DNA of 64,000 nt. It comes from Mucidula mucida (Eukaryota > Basidiomycota > Agaricomycetes > Agaricales > Physalacriaceae). The DNA is taken from the NCBI GenBank assembly GCA_015501055.1, contig JADNYV010000097.1, positions 62,001 to 126,000 on the forward strand, given 5' to 3'. Both the position numbers and the translations under genes were made by a program. Under the pieces are notes generated by a model. The model was not told the DNA's origin, searched no databases, and saw nothing but the letters and a program-made list of their open reading frames with translations. Below are positions 1-8,152 of this stretch, one piece after another (within the stretch, counting starts at the first letter, position 1; each line of letters begins with the position of its first letter).

Positions 1-1
1 C

Positions 2-544
2 CCTATTGGCGCGTTTGAATCCGCGCTTCACCAAGCCTTGGGACGCCGCCCGGAAAGAAAGACAGTTAGCTCTGCAATTGTCTGGTTTCGCTGCTTTGAT
101 AAATACAGCGAAGCAGTCGAGACGGTCTTCCCATCCAGACGTCGCGAACTCCGTGCGTGGCGCGAGCACATCAGTGACCTCTTCACAGTCAAGGTCGGAG
201 AATTTGAGCCCCGCATCATTGCCTATGACATCGCCGCTCGTAAAGTCATCGCCTCCAACCCAGGTATCCTCTTCAGCGACTGGTCCCACCCTGAGCTCGC
301 CAAACTCCAAAAAGCCTTCATCGAAGCTGGTGGAATCAAATTCAACGACCTTGGAGGTAGCGGCGAGGGTGAACCAGCTGAATCCAGTCGTAGTGGAAAA
401 TTGCGAACATCCAAGAAACAGAAGGAGATCTGTCAAAACTGGAATGAAGGACGATGTCCGCGCGATCCCTGCCCTCGTCGACACATTTGCATCACTTGCA
501 GCGGACCACACGTCTCCAGCGCCTGCAACACAAAAAGCGCTTGA
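2..544 (+). CDS. Gag-like nucleocapsid protein of the DIRS-like element (5' partial)
   Basis: The frame is already open at base 2, so the true start is upstream of the window. The visible 180 codons are hydrophilic and end in a cysteine/histidine cluster (CQNWNEGRCPRDPC, then RRHICITC and a final His and Cys), which resembles the zinc-binding tail of gag proteins from DIRS/Ngaro elements and would bind the element RNA. It overlaps the reverse transcriptase frame for its whole visible length, in another frame. In this overlap the gag frame looks like the functional one, because the first ~170 residues of the other frame are low-complexity Ser/Pro/Thr. Assignment to gag rests on position and the Cys/His tail. 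Confidence 0.65.
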   Translation, partial: PIGAFESALHQALGRRPERKTVSSAIVWFRCFDKYSEAVETVFPSRRRELRAWREHISDLFTVKVGEFEPRIIAYDIAARKVIASNPGILFSDWSHPELAKLQKAFIEAGGIKFNDLGGSGEGEPAESSRSGKLRTSKKQKEICQNWNEGRCPRDPCPRRHICITCSGPHVSSACNTKSA

Positions 545-2543
545 GAAACCCACGTCATCCTCCTTCCTATCGAATGTTTGGCGTGCCGCGTACTTATTTG
601 TTGGTGGTCCCGATGATGATGATGGAGATGAGGAAGACGACAAAGTGGAAGTTGAACAACCAGCAAGTTACCTCCCGAGATACTTGCGCGGCTTTGGCTG
701 GCGAGTTCTTTCCCCGCGAGGTAGCCGTACCGCCTGGTATACTGAAATTGATGAACCACTCCCTCATCCTCCTCTGCGTGAGTATAAGTCAACGGCCATG
801 AAAACCATCCATGATAATCCGCACCTGTTCAACGTCTCAACGCCAGTTAACGTTGATCGCCTCGCAAGCCTCCTCACAGTTCATCCCAACCAACCCTTCG
901 TGAAATCAGTCCTTCGCTTGCTCCGCATCGGGTTCTGGCCCTGGGCAGATACGAATCCTACGGATGATTTTCCTGAGACTTGGGATCACGCTTGGGCAAA
1001 CATCCCTTCCGCGACTGAGCAGCAGTTCATCCTCACTCAGTGCGAAGAAGAGGTCGCGAACGGTCATCACTCACCCGCGTTCGGCCCCGACCTTCTGCCA
1101 GGCATGTATTCCACACCAAACATCGCTGTACCAAAACCCCACTCTGAAGACCTTCGACTTGTGGCAAATCAGTCTGCCGGGGAGTACTGTCAAAATAACA
1201 TGATCGACAAGTCCCAGACTAAAGGCGCTCGCCTAGACTCCCTCCTGGTCTTCATCCCGCTTATCCTCATGTTCGTCAAGCTTCATCCTGGTAAACGTTT
1301 CCTCCTATGGAAATCGGACGTCGCAGGCGCTTTTCGTGTCATCCCAATGCATCCACTGTGGCAAATTAAGCAGATCGTCACTGCCAACATCCTGTCCATG
1401 GCGGAGGGTGGTGGTAAAGGCGAATCAGCAACGTGGCTCCGTTACGTTGACTGGCGCGCGTGCTTTGGAAGCCGTGCCTCACCACGCGCTTGGGCTTCTT
1501 TGATGGGCCTAGTGGTCTGGATCGCCGTCTGCATTCTCCACATGATATTCCTGTGCTGTTACGTCGACGACTGTTTCAGCATAGGCTTGGTCGACGACAT
1601 GCTCTGGTACGAGCCTTACCAGCAGTCCTTTCCCACAAATCAGACTAGGCTTCTCCACTTGTGGGATTGGTTGGGCATCCCCCATAAACTTAAGAAGCAG
1701 GTCTGGGGAGAAGTTCTTGTCATCATTGGTTTCCTGATTGACCCGAACAAACTCACGGCCACGTTGCCCGAGGATTCAAAGACTGACCTGATCACCAACA
1801 TCCGTTCCTTCGCCAGCCGCCGTCGCCGTACGCTTCATGAGTTCGAGCAACTCGCTGGTTGGATGAATTGGTCGCTCAACGTTTATCCTCTCTTCAAACC
1901 GGCACTCTGCAACCTCTACGCAAAAATGGATGGCAAATCTCGCACACATGTGACCATCCACCTTAACAAACCCCTCGTCCAGGAACTGCTCTGGTTCGCA
2001 GACCATGTCGAGGCATCGTCTGGCATGTTGTTCTTTGCAAAATTAGACTGGAACCCCCATACCGAGGCCCACCTCACCATTTTCTGCGACGCGTCACTCA
2101 CGGGCATGGGTTTTTGGGTCAGAGACCTCCACCTGGGATTCACCTGTCCCGTTGACGGAGAGTGCATGAGAGACCGCATTTTCTTTTGGGAAGCATTGTG
2201 TGTTCTCGCCGCCTTGAAATGGTACGCTGACTCTGGGCTCGCCTTCTTCGCGACACCCAGAAGTCCTGCACGCCTCACCATTGTCACTGACAACACCAAC
2301 ACTGTCAACATCTTCGACACCCTCCGCGCACTCCCAGAGTACAATGCCATCCTCTGCGCCGCCGTCGACATCCGCGTACAGCACAACATTGACCTTCGCG
2401 TCCTCCACATCCCCGGGGAGCGCAACATCGTCGCCGACGCTCTCTCCCGGGACAACATCCCCACCGCAATGCTCCATGCACCTCTTCTCACGCTGGACAC
2501 CTTTAAACCCCCTCAATTGACGCTGGGGGCGCACAAAAAATGA
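6..2543 (+). CDS. Reverse transcriptase-RNase H of the DIRS-like element
   Basis: Open frame of about 845 codons. The polymerase core is clear: LRLVANQS, the aspartate of LLWKSDVAGAFRVIPM, and the catalytic box YVDDC near residue 519. RNase H follows, with its four acidic positions in LTIFCDASLTG (~695), EALCVLAAL (~729), LTIVTDNTN (~761) and NIVADALSRD (~811). It would copy element RNA into DNA and degrade the RNA strand. The N-terminal ~170 residues overlap gag and are probably not translated as such; expression may need a frameshift or internal start, so the real start is unknown. The stop codon overlaps the start of the recombinase gene. Confidence 0.85.
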   Translation: MARLNPRFTKPWDAARKERQLALQLSGFAALINTAKQSRRSSHPDVANSVRGASTSVTSSQSRSENLSPASLPMTSPLVKSSPPTQVSSSATGPTLSSPNSKKPSSKLVESNSTTLEVAARVNQLNPVVVENCEHPRNRRRSVKTGMKDDVRAIPALVDTFASLAADHTSPAPATQKALEKPTSSSFLSNVWRAAYLFVGGPDDDDGDEEDDKVEVEQPASYLPRYLRGFGWRVLSPRGSRTAWYTEIDEPLPHPPLREYKSTAMKTIHDNPHLFNVSTPVNVDRLASLLTVHPNQPFVKSVLRLLRIGFWPWADTNPTDDFPETWDHAWANIPSATEQQFILTQCEEEVANGHHSPAFGPDLLPGMYSTPNIAVPKPHSEDLRLVANQSAGEYCQNNMIDKSQTKGARLDSLLVFIPLILMFVKLHPGKRFLLWKSDVAGAFRVIPMHPLWQIKQIVTANILSMAEGGGKGESATWLRYVDWRACFGSRASPRAWASLMGLVVWIAVCILHMIFLCCYVDDCFSIGLVDDMLWYEPYQQSFPTNQTRLLHLWDWLGIPHKLKKQVWGEVLVIIGFLIDPNKLTATLPEDSKTDLITNIRSFASRRRRTLHEFEQLAGWMNWSLNVYPLFKPALCNLYAKMDGKSRTHVTIHLNKPLVQELLWFADHVEASSGMLFFAKLDWNPHTEAHLTIFCDASLTGMGFWVRDLHLGFTCPVDGECMRDRIFFWEALCVLAALKWYADSGLAFFATPRSPARLTIVTDNTNTVNIFDTLRALPEYNAILCAAVDIRVQHNIDLRVLHIPGERNIVADALSRDNIPTAMLHAPLLTLDTFKPPQLTLGAHKK

Positions 2544-3532
2544 ACATCTCATCCGGTCGCGCTTCCAGGCAGCGCCAGCGCCTGCCCTGGTCACGCGAGA
2601 GGCTCGTCCACGAACGGGCAATTGCACTCGGCCTCGCAATTGACGCATCATCGAGCGGCACTTACGATTCCGGCTTGAACTCATACATCGCCTTTTGTAA
2701 TCTTCACAACATGCCCATAACCCCCACACCCGACACACTGTCCTTCTTCACCGTCTACATGTCCGCCCATATCAATCCGCGGTCCGTTGGCACATACCTT
2801 TCTGGCATCTGCAACAAACTCGAGCCCTACTTCCCCGAAGTACGCGCCAACCGCACCTCACTCCTCGTCAAGCGATCCTTGGCCGGCTCCCTCAAGAGGC
2901 ATGGCACCCCTACAAAGAGGAAGCTGCCACTTGCCCGCGCCCACCTGCATACAGCCATCTCTTCCCTCACTGACAGATCCTCCCATGACGACCTCCTCTT
3001 CGTTGCAATGCTGTGTACCGGGTTCTGTGGATTGTTGCGCCTCGGCGAACTCTCCGTCCCGGACAACAAAAACATTCGCGACTATCGGAAATGCACCACC
3101 CTGGCATCTGTCTCCTGGACCGACGATGGCTACGGCTTCGACCTACCGTATCACAAGGCCGACCGTTTCTTTGAGGGAAACAAAATCAAAATCGTGCGAC
3201 GAGGCTCTCTCCACCCGGCGCCCATCTTCCAGCGTTATCTCGCGTCTCGCAAACGCATCTCCAGAATCAACCCATACCTCTGGATTACTTCCCGGAACTC
3301 TGTACCCTCACGTACCTGGTTCATGACGCGCCTTAGGCGGTTGGAACCTGATAAGAGTTTCGCCGGACAGTCCATGCGCGCTGGCGGCGCGACCGCAATG
3401 GCAGAGGACGGCTGTGCTCCTCATCTCATCCAGGCAGCTGGTCGATGGTCTTCAGACACCTTCCAGATCTACATCAGGAAGAACCCCGTCCTGCTTCAGG
3501 CCATGCTCTTCCACGGCCGCGACGACGATTGA
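2540..3532 (+). CDS. Tyrosine recombinase of the DIRS-like element
   Basis: 330 residues. The C-terminal half carries the tyrosine recombinase signature: Arg167 in CGLLRLGEL, the second-box Arg280 in GQSMRAGGATA, Trp303 in GRWSSDTF, and the presumed nucleophile Tyr311 in QIYIRKNP. The His that usually starts the second box (HxxR) is Gln277 here. The N-terminal part (residues 30-110) fits the helical SAM-like core-binding domain. It would insert the circular DNA copy of the element without target duplication. The start ATG overlaps the upstream stop as ATGA, suggesting coupled translation. The frame is intact. Confidence 0.87.
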   Translation: MNISSGRASRQRQRLPWSRERLVHERAIALGLAIDASSSGTYDSGLNSYIAFCNLHNMPITPTPDTLSFFTVYMSAHINPRSVGTYLSGICNKLEPYFPEVRANRTSLLVKRSLAGSLKRHGTPTKRKLPLARAHLHTAISSLTDRSSHDDLLFVAMLCTGFCGLLRLGELSVPDNKNIRDYRKCTTLASVSWTDDGYGFDLPYHKADRFFEGNKIKIVRRGSLHPAPIFQRYLASRKRISRINPYLWITSRNSVPSRTWFMTRLRRLEPDKSFAGQSMRAGGATAMAEDGCAPHLIQAAGRWSSDTFQIYIRKNPVLLQAMLFHGRDDD

Positions 3533-4306
3533 TCCCATCTTCAATCTCATGCACCACAAACACACACACCTTCGGTCATTTTCTTCTCCCACGTAGCCAT
3601 TTAGGACTCTCAATCGCACACGCGGCCTCCGTGGTTTTACGGGGGTCGGCTATTTGGCTATACACATCATCGTGGACTCCTCAGATTGGTGACAATATAG
3701 CTGGCGATTTCTGAACAAAAGTCGCCGCGCATTTTCTTCGACCTAGCAGCACGTCAAAAAACATCCCATATGGACGGCCCAGAAAAATCTAGTGCGGAAA
3801 AGCAAAGTTGCTACCATTGTCGCGACATTATTCACGCACTAGCCGCAGTGATCCGCGTTCGAGGAGACCATTGAAAGTCACCCGAGTGGTAGGCAGATGG
3901 TACGTCTATGAATATGATGTAGACCTTACATAGTGACTGCTCCATCGGGGGTGATGAAGTATGCGGTTGAGTCGATGGCGAACCCGGTCTGTGATTCCAT
4001 GGTAGATTCCAGTGACACCCACAAGGGTTCCCATTACAGAAACACCGGGCTCTCAATCGAGTAAAGACGGCATGCACTTGCTAGATGAGTTTTAGAGACG
4101 CAGCGATGAAGGATCAGAGCAAGCGTGCCGCAGACTGCGTTTACCCGGCTTCTATTACTTACCTCCAACTTGTATTTTCACGGTCAAGCCTCTATCAATG
4201 GGCACTTACACCGGTACTCGTTCGCCGTCGGCAAAACACCCTCTCGCTTCTTTGCAGCACAATGTCTAGTTGCGCTCTTATAGATGGTCCTACCACTGAT
4301 CGTTTT
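3533..4306. other. No gene seen; possible 3' end of DIRS-like element
   Basis: Short frames on both strands show no family resemblance. This should hold the terminal repeats of the DIRS-like element, but I could not define them by eye. Similarity to the other cluster units begins abruptly near 4307. Confidence 0.4.
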
Positions 4307-4581
4307 TGAAATCAATTGTCGCCACTCGTCTTCAAAGTCCACCGGAGATATCTTCTTTCTCCACTGGCAGATCCAATGTGGACCGAGCTCTCGGCGGCAT
4401 CGTCTCACCGGTATATAACTGAGACGCACAGGATTCATGTCTGGTCTATCACTTCTCAACGATCGAACTCAAACCTAGACACTAGGATTGCTATAAGAAC
4501 CTAGTCGCGAGACTCAGTTATACCTAAACCCCCCCAATTCTCACAACTTTACAAGTTTAACGGCAACTCATATTTGCCATC
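4307..4581 (+). promoter_or_regulatory. Promoter of F1 copy A with conserved dyad
   Basis: This stretch is shared with the upstream region of all other F1 copies. It contains the dyad CGTCTCA (4401-4407) and TGAGACG (4420-4426), 12 bases apart. The TATA-like stretch of the other copies, CTATATAAACC, is altered here to CTATAAGAACC (near 4490), about 90 bases before the ATG. A CT-rich leader precedes the start codon. Confidence 0.6.
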
Positions 4582-5405
4582 ATGGTCCTCATCAGCAAAG
4601 GTGTCAATGTTGAAGCCGTCTCCCCTCCTCCCAGCGGCCCCATCCCCGCCGACTACGTTTCCTTACTTCGCGGCATCCCCAACACCGAACCGCGCGCACC
4701 TCATTCATACATGCAGCGCTCCGTCTTCGGTGATGAGCCCTTCGAATTCCAGACTATTGATCCCTCCGCCGTCGATCAGCCCATTGGGCCTCTGGAGACC
4801 GCCCCAGGAGTTCTGGCGCCCACAGTTACCGGTCGACCGGCTGCTAAGCCTTCATCGCAACCTGTCGCCGAACCTTGGGACCACTTCCTCTACCGCCTTG
4901 CGCTTGCAACAACCAAGGATTTGGGCGCGCGCCCCCACCAAATCAGTGACTTTCCTCCCGACTACCCACCGCGGTCTGTCCAACCTGAATACTCTCACCT
5001 CTTGTCGTCGAGAGATTCAGTGGAGACTGCACACCCGCAGTCTCAATCTACGGTTGAAGAGTCTGTGGCCGTTGATGTGCCACCTTCGTCAGTGGATAAG
5101 CTTTCTTTCTCCGCTATACCGATGGCGCCAGCTTCTAGGCGGCGTTCGAGCGTCGTTGAAGTGCGGGCTGAACGTCAGTTGTCAGTGAAGATCGCTCAGG
5201 CGACGAAACCAGCTCGGCTTTTGGGTAGCATCAGTGGGCCGATACGGTCCAAGCGAACTGCCCGTGGCAGGTAAGTGTAACTATTCACTAAACCAATCTC
5301 TCTTTACTCACGACACGCTGCAGACTCACTAATACACTTCGAAGACTGAAAGGCTTTACCACCGGGAAATATCCTTCAGAGCGTCTTTCGATTTCGCAGT
5401 ATTGA
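4582..5405 (+). CDS. F1 family protein, copy A (unknown function)
   Basis: Exon 1 is 4582-5270, the intron 5271-5323 (53 bp, GTAAGT..GCAG) and exon 2 5324-5405, giving 256 residues. I do not recognise the family. Visible parts: a Pro-rich start (12-25); the block RAPHSYMQRSVFGDEPFEF (38-56); a likely amphipathic helix WDHFLYRLALATTKDLGARP (99-118); a Ser/acidic middle (131-180); a basic stretch SGPIRSKRTARGR across the splice junction; and the tail KYPSERLSISQY. No signal peptide or membrane segment is apparent. The basic C-terminus could be a nuclear signal or nucleic-acid contact, which is inference. The start is the first ATG after the TATA region and is conserved in all copies. The N-terminus combines two subtypes: VLISKGVNVE as in copies C and D, then GIPNTEP as in B, E and F. 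Confidence 0.75.
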
Positions 5406-6311
5406 GTAGGTCGATTATGGAAAAATAGTCTGCTTCTCTGGGACGTTATGTTAATACCCATGGTCATTTATATCTCACTTTAACGCGGATAAGAAGGCAC
5501 TGGAAATCACAATTAGCTACACTGTGCAGCGACAGAACCAGCCGCCATTAAGGCACTGAGTGTTGGAACGTTCTACTATACCCTCTTCTCGATTATTCAC
5601 GTGTGATGTTTTTGAACAAGGAGGTAACCGCACAACATGATCAGGGCATCAAAAGATTCGAAAATCCGTACTTGGCACACACTTTATCAAAAGCAGCGGG
5701 GTATATAAAAACGTTGTCTGTACAGCGAGAGCACCATTATGGACAGACCATCGAGAGTGAACAACTCAGAGGATGCGTATAGTAGTTCGTTCAGTAGTTT
5801 CTTCAAGCAGGTAATTCATAGTCGCGGCCATAAGGGGATTGTAGACGTGCTTTTGAGAGGATAACAGGCGTGTAAACACAGTGGAGGTGACGCGTTTAAA
5901 GTGTTACAGCGTATAGTTCAATCCCTAGCGCATGACTGAGGGTGGCTGGGTGATGGGGACAGTCAAGTCAACATTGGCCCGAGTATCCGACACTTCTTCT
6001 TTCCTTCCACCATTCCCTACCGTTTAGTAAACAACATGTTGCTTTCCTTCCACCATTCCCTACCGTTTAGTAAACAACATGTTGCGTACATCTTCCCTTG
6101 CCAAGCACCTGATATATACCCCTTCACACAATTCATTCTGCAACTCCAGACTGGAATATGATGTGTTTTGATTACGGTGGAATATGTCGGATGGCTGGAG
6201 GACAACCTAGTAGCGCTACAATTCACAAATGCCCTTGGAGCTGTCGCTAGTGCGCCCCCGCTTGTTTGTGTCATCATATTCTATTCTTGGGTCCGGGTCA
6301 TCGCAGGTATA
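5406..6311. other. Spacer of cluster unit A
   Basis: Non-coding sequence shared in pieces with the regions after other F1 copies (around 24.0, 32.7, 39.1 and 44.1 kb) and, from about 5930, with the region upstream of F2 copies. I see no gene. It includes the 43-base tandem duplication listed separately. Confidence 0.5.
6000..6085. repeat. 43-bp direct tandem duplication
   Basis: Two adjacent copies (6000-6042 and 6043-6085) beginning TTTCCTTCCACCATTCCC and ending CAACATGTTGC are identical. The corresponding places near 24.2, 39.3 and 44.9 kb have a single copy, so this is a local slippage or duplication event. Confidence 0.9.
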
Positions 6312-6555
6312 CTGTAGCGTTTCGACTGCAAATTCACATAACGGGTTACGGGGGTCTTTGAAGTGAAGCTATATATACATCATAACGGGTCACGGACCAC
6401 TTTGGTCAGGCACGAGCCTCCAAATAAGGAAATTTCAGGTCCCGCTATAAGCGGAACTGTCCAAAAAAGGCAATTTAAGGGTCTGTGAAGCTGTTCGCTG
6501 TAACTTCAGACCATAATGGGTCACAGGCTGTGAAGTTACGGTTGAAACGCTACAG
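6312..6555. mobile_element. TA-flanked MITE, type 1, copy 1
   Basis: A 244-bp segment with terminal inverted repeats (CTGTAGCGTTTCGACTG at the left, matching the reverse complement of the right end) flanked on both sides by TA. It has no coding capacity. It is nearly identical to 44494-44737. Inside, the motif CATAACGGGTCACGG occurs in several variants. TA target duplication points to a Tc1/mariner-type transposase acting in trans. Confidence 0.85.
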
Positions 6556-6557
6556 TA

Positions 6558-7129
6558 CATGAGTGACTTACATATGTAGTAGTCCGGCCAGGGAGTACAC
6601 AATACTCCTGCATTTTGTCGCGTCTCTATTTCCAGTCACCTTCCGTGGTTGAATTCGCCTGATGCGGACAGTGTCTCTGTAGAATTCAAGCAGAAAAGTG
6701 CTGCATAAGCTGCGCCCAGTACCCCCGCAACCGCGGCCAGCTGCACGTTCTCGGCGTGATCAGATACTGCTTCTGTTGTTGGCAACAAGTCCTAGTCAGG
6801 TCTGGTAGGTGACAATGAGCGAACACAAGGTATTTTCTCATTGTATACTCAGTTGCTTATATCCGTGTTATGAGACCTTCTGATTACCTGCCAACTGAAC
6901 ATGTGCATATACGCCTTGTACACGCCATCTTTTGCATCGGTAAGATTCTCAACACCAGATTACGGATTAATGATTTCTCTCAAGGTATATATGACCCTAA
7001 TCCCATCGTTGTTCACGAGATGCTCATAAATATATAACAGGTCAATGAGGTTGTCCAGGCCGATAGGAGAACTACAGTCGGACATGATCTCACGCATTGT
7101 TCGGCCTGCACGACTGGTGACCATAACGG
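6558..7129. other. Intergenic region, nothing recognised
   Basis: No long frame and no similarity to the repeated units that I could see. The last part probably holds the promoter of the gene starting at 7230. Confidence 0.4.
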
Positions 7130-7133
7130 AGCT

Positions 7134-7139
7134 TATAAA
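7134..7139 (+). promoter_or_regulatory. TATA box of the 7230 gene
   Basis: TATAAA inside GCTTATAAAGGACTG lies 96 bases before the ATG at 7230, a normal distance for a TATA-driven fungal gene. Confidence 0.5.
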
Positions 7140-7229
7140 GGACTGCGCCTTAATATTGGCGCCCAGCACGACATAACAGACACAGCCTTGTCCATTCGGC
7201 AAGTCTTCTCTGTCATTCCTCCCACCACC

Positions 7230-8066
7230 ATGGACGACTTTTCGAACGATATATCACTCTCATACTACTCCCAACCCATGGTGTCGTGGACTCCCATGGA
7301 GGAACCTTCAACGCGCACACTGGAAGATTGCGCATTCTCCGAGGATCCAGTGTCCTTCTCCTCCACCCAGCTGATTCCCTCGCATAGCATGAATCTATAT
7401 CCTTCCCTCCCCATAAGTGCCGAGCGCACACTGGAATATGCTCCGTTCCCGCAGAATGCGCTAATCTTCCCTCCTAGTAATGGCTTTCCAGCGGGGGATC
7501 CGGTGCGGGAGGTGGAGGACGACGAGCCGGCGCCAGCGGATATGGATAGAGACACCGAGAAGATGGATCCGGAAGATCCTCCGCTTCCTGCAGATGCGGC
7601 GCGCTGGATATCCATGCCGCCCGCCCAGTTTGACAGGGAATATCCAGGCGGGAATCCGTTTGTCATTAAGGAGCTCAACTTTTGCTGGGCAGAGGATCCT
7701 GAGAATACTACGCGCGCGATCAGTTGGATATGCATCATCTTCTGGACTGTGGAACATGCTCTCTTCCCTCACCTACAAGTAATTCGGGACATACATTGTG
7801 ACATAACCTGGGGCGTCCTGGCCGATCTTTTCGAGGACGGGAAGTTTTGGTCATGGCTTGACGGCGACGAAGAGAAGTGCGCCAGTGTGCAGTCAGGTCG
7901 AGAGCAGTGGGTTGAAGATCTCTTTGAAGGGTCTTTCGAATACGTGAAACGAAAACTTTCACGCTCATCATTACGGCTACAAACACCTCTTATATACACT
8001 TGGTCCAGTTTTCGGGAGCGAGTATGCAAAGCCTCGTTCGCAATGCGACTTTCCATCATAACCTGA
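7230..8066 (+). CDS. Acidic protein of unknown function, N-terminus related to the F3 dsRBD gene
   Basis: The start was chosen at CACCATGG, a good initiation context 96 bases after a TATA box. The frame runs 278 codons with no needed intron. The first ~130 residues are acidic and Pro/Ser-rich and contain a weak internal repeat (RTLEDCAFSEDPVSF and RTLEYAPFPQNALIF). The first repeat resembles ARTVQHPAFPQDPSSFSS of the F3 gene near 34.6 kb, and AGDPVREVEDDE resembles the AGDPLNIE segment there. The later part is Trp-rich (WISMPPAQFDREYPGGNPF, ISWICIIFWTVEHALFP, FWSWLDGDEE) and has no dsRNA-binding domain. An intron near 7779 (GTAATT) is possible but not required. Function unknown. Confidence 0.6.
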   Translation: MDDFSNDISLSYYSQPMVSWTPMEEPSTRTLEDCAFSEDPVSFSSTQLIPSHSMNLYPSLPISAERTLEYAPFPQNALIFPPSNGFPAGDPVREVEDDEPAPADMDRDTEKMDPEDPPLPADAARWISMPPAQFDREYPGGNPFVIKELNFCWAEDPENTTRAISWICIIFWTVEHALFPHLQVIRDIHCDITWGVLADLFEDGKFWSWLDGDEEKCASVQSGREQWVEDLFEGSFEYVKRKLSRSSLRLQTPLIYTWSSFRERVCKASFAMRLSIIT

Positions 8067-8152
8067 GCGGTATTTACATCTGTGTCCGTCAGAGAAGCGG
8101 GTTGGGTGAGGGGGCGTGCTGATTGGACTCGCTGGGGGCTTGTTAGCAATGC

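Larger units (their letters stand above)
1..3532 (+). mobile_element. DIRS/Ngaro-like tyrosine-recombinase retrotransposon, 5' end outside window
   Basis: Three overlapping reading frames in one direction encode a gag-like protein, a reverse transcriptase with RNase H, and a tyrosine recombinase. This gene order, with a recombinase in place of a DDE integrase, defines DIRS-type elements; no methyltransferase frame is seen, which fits the Ngaro branch. The left end lies beyond the window. I could not find the split direct repeats expected past the recombinase gene, so the right border is set at its stop codon and may lie a few hundred bases further on. All three frames are open, so this copy looks young compared with the other elements here. 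Confidence 0.85.

Noticed and set aside
4085..4309. A 74-codon plus frame before F1-A as an upstream exon
   Set aside because: It ends before the conserved promoter and has no counterpart in other units.
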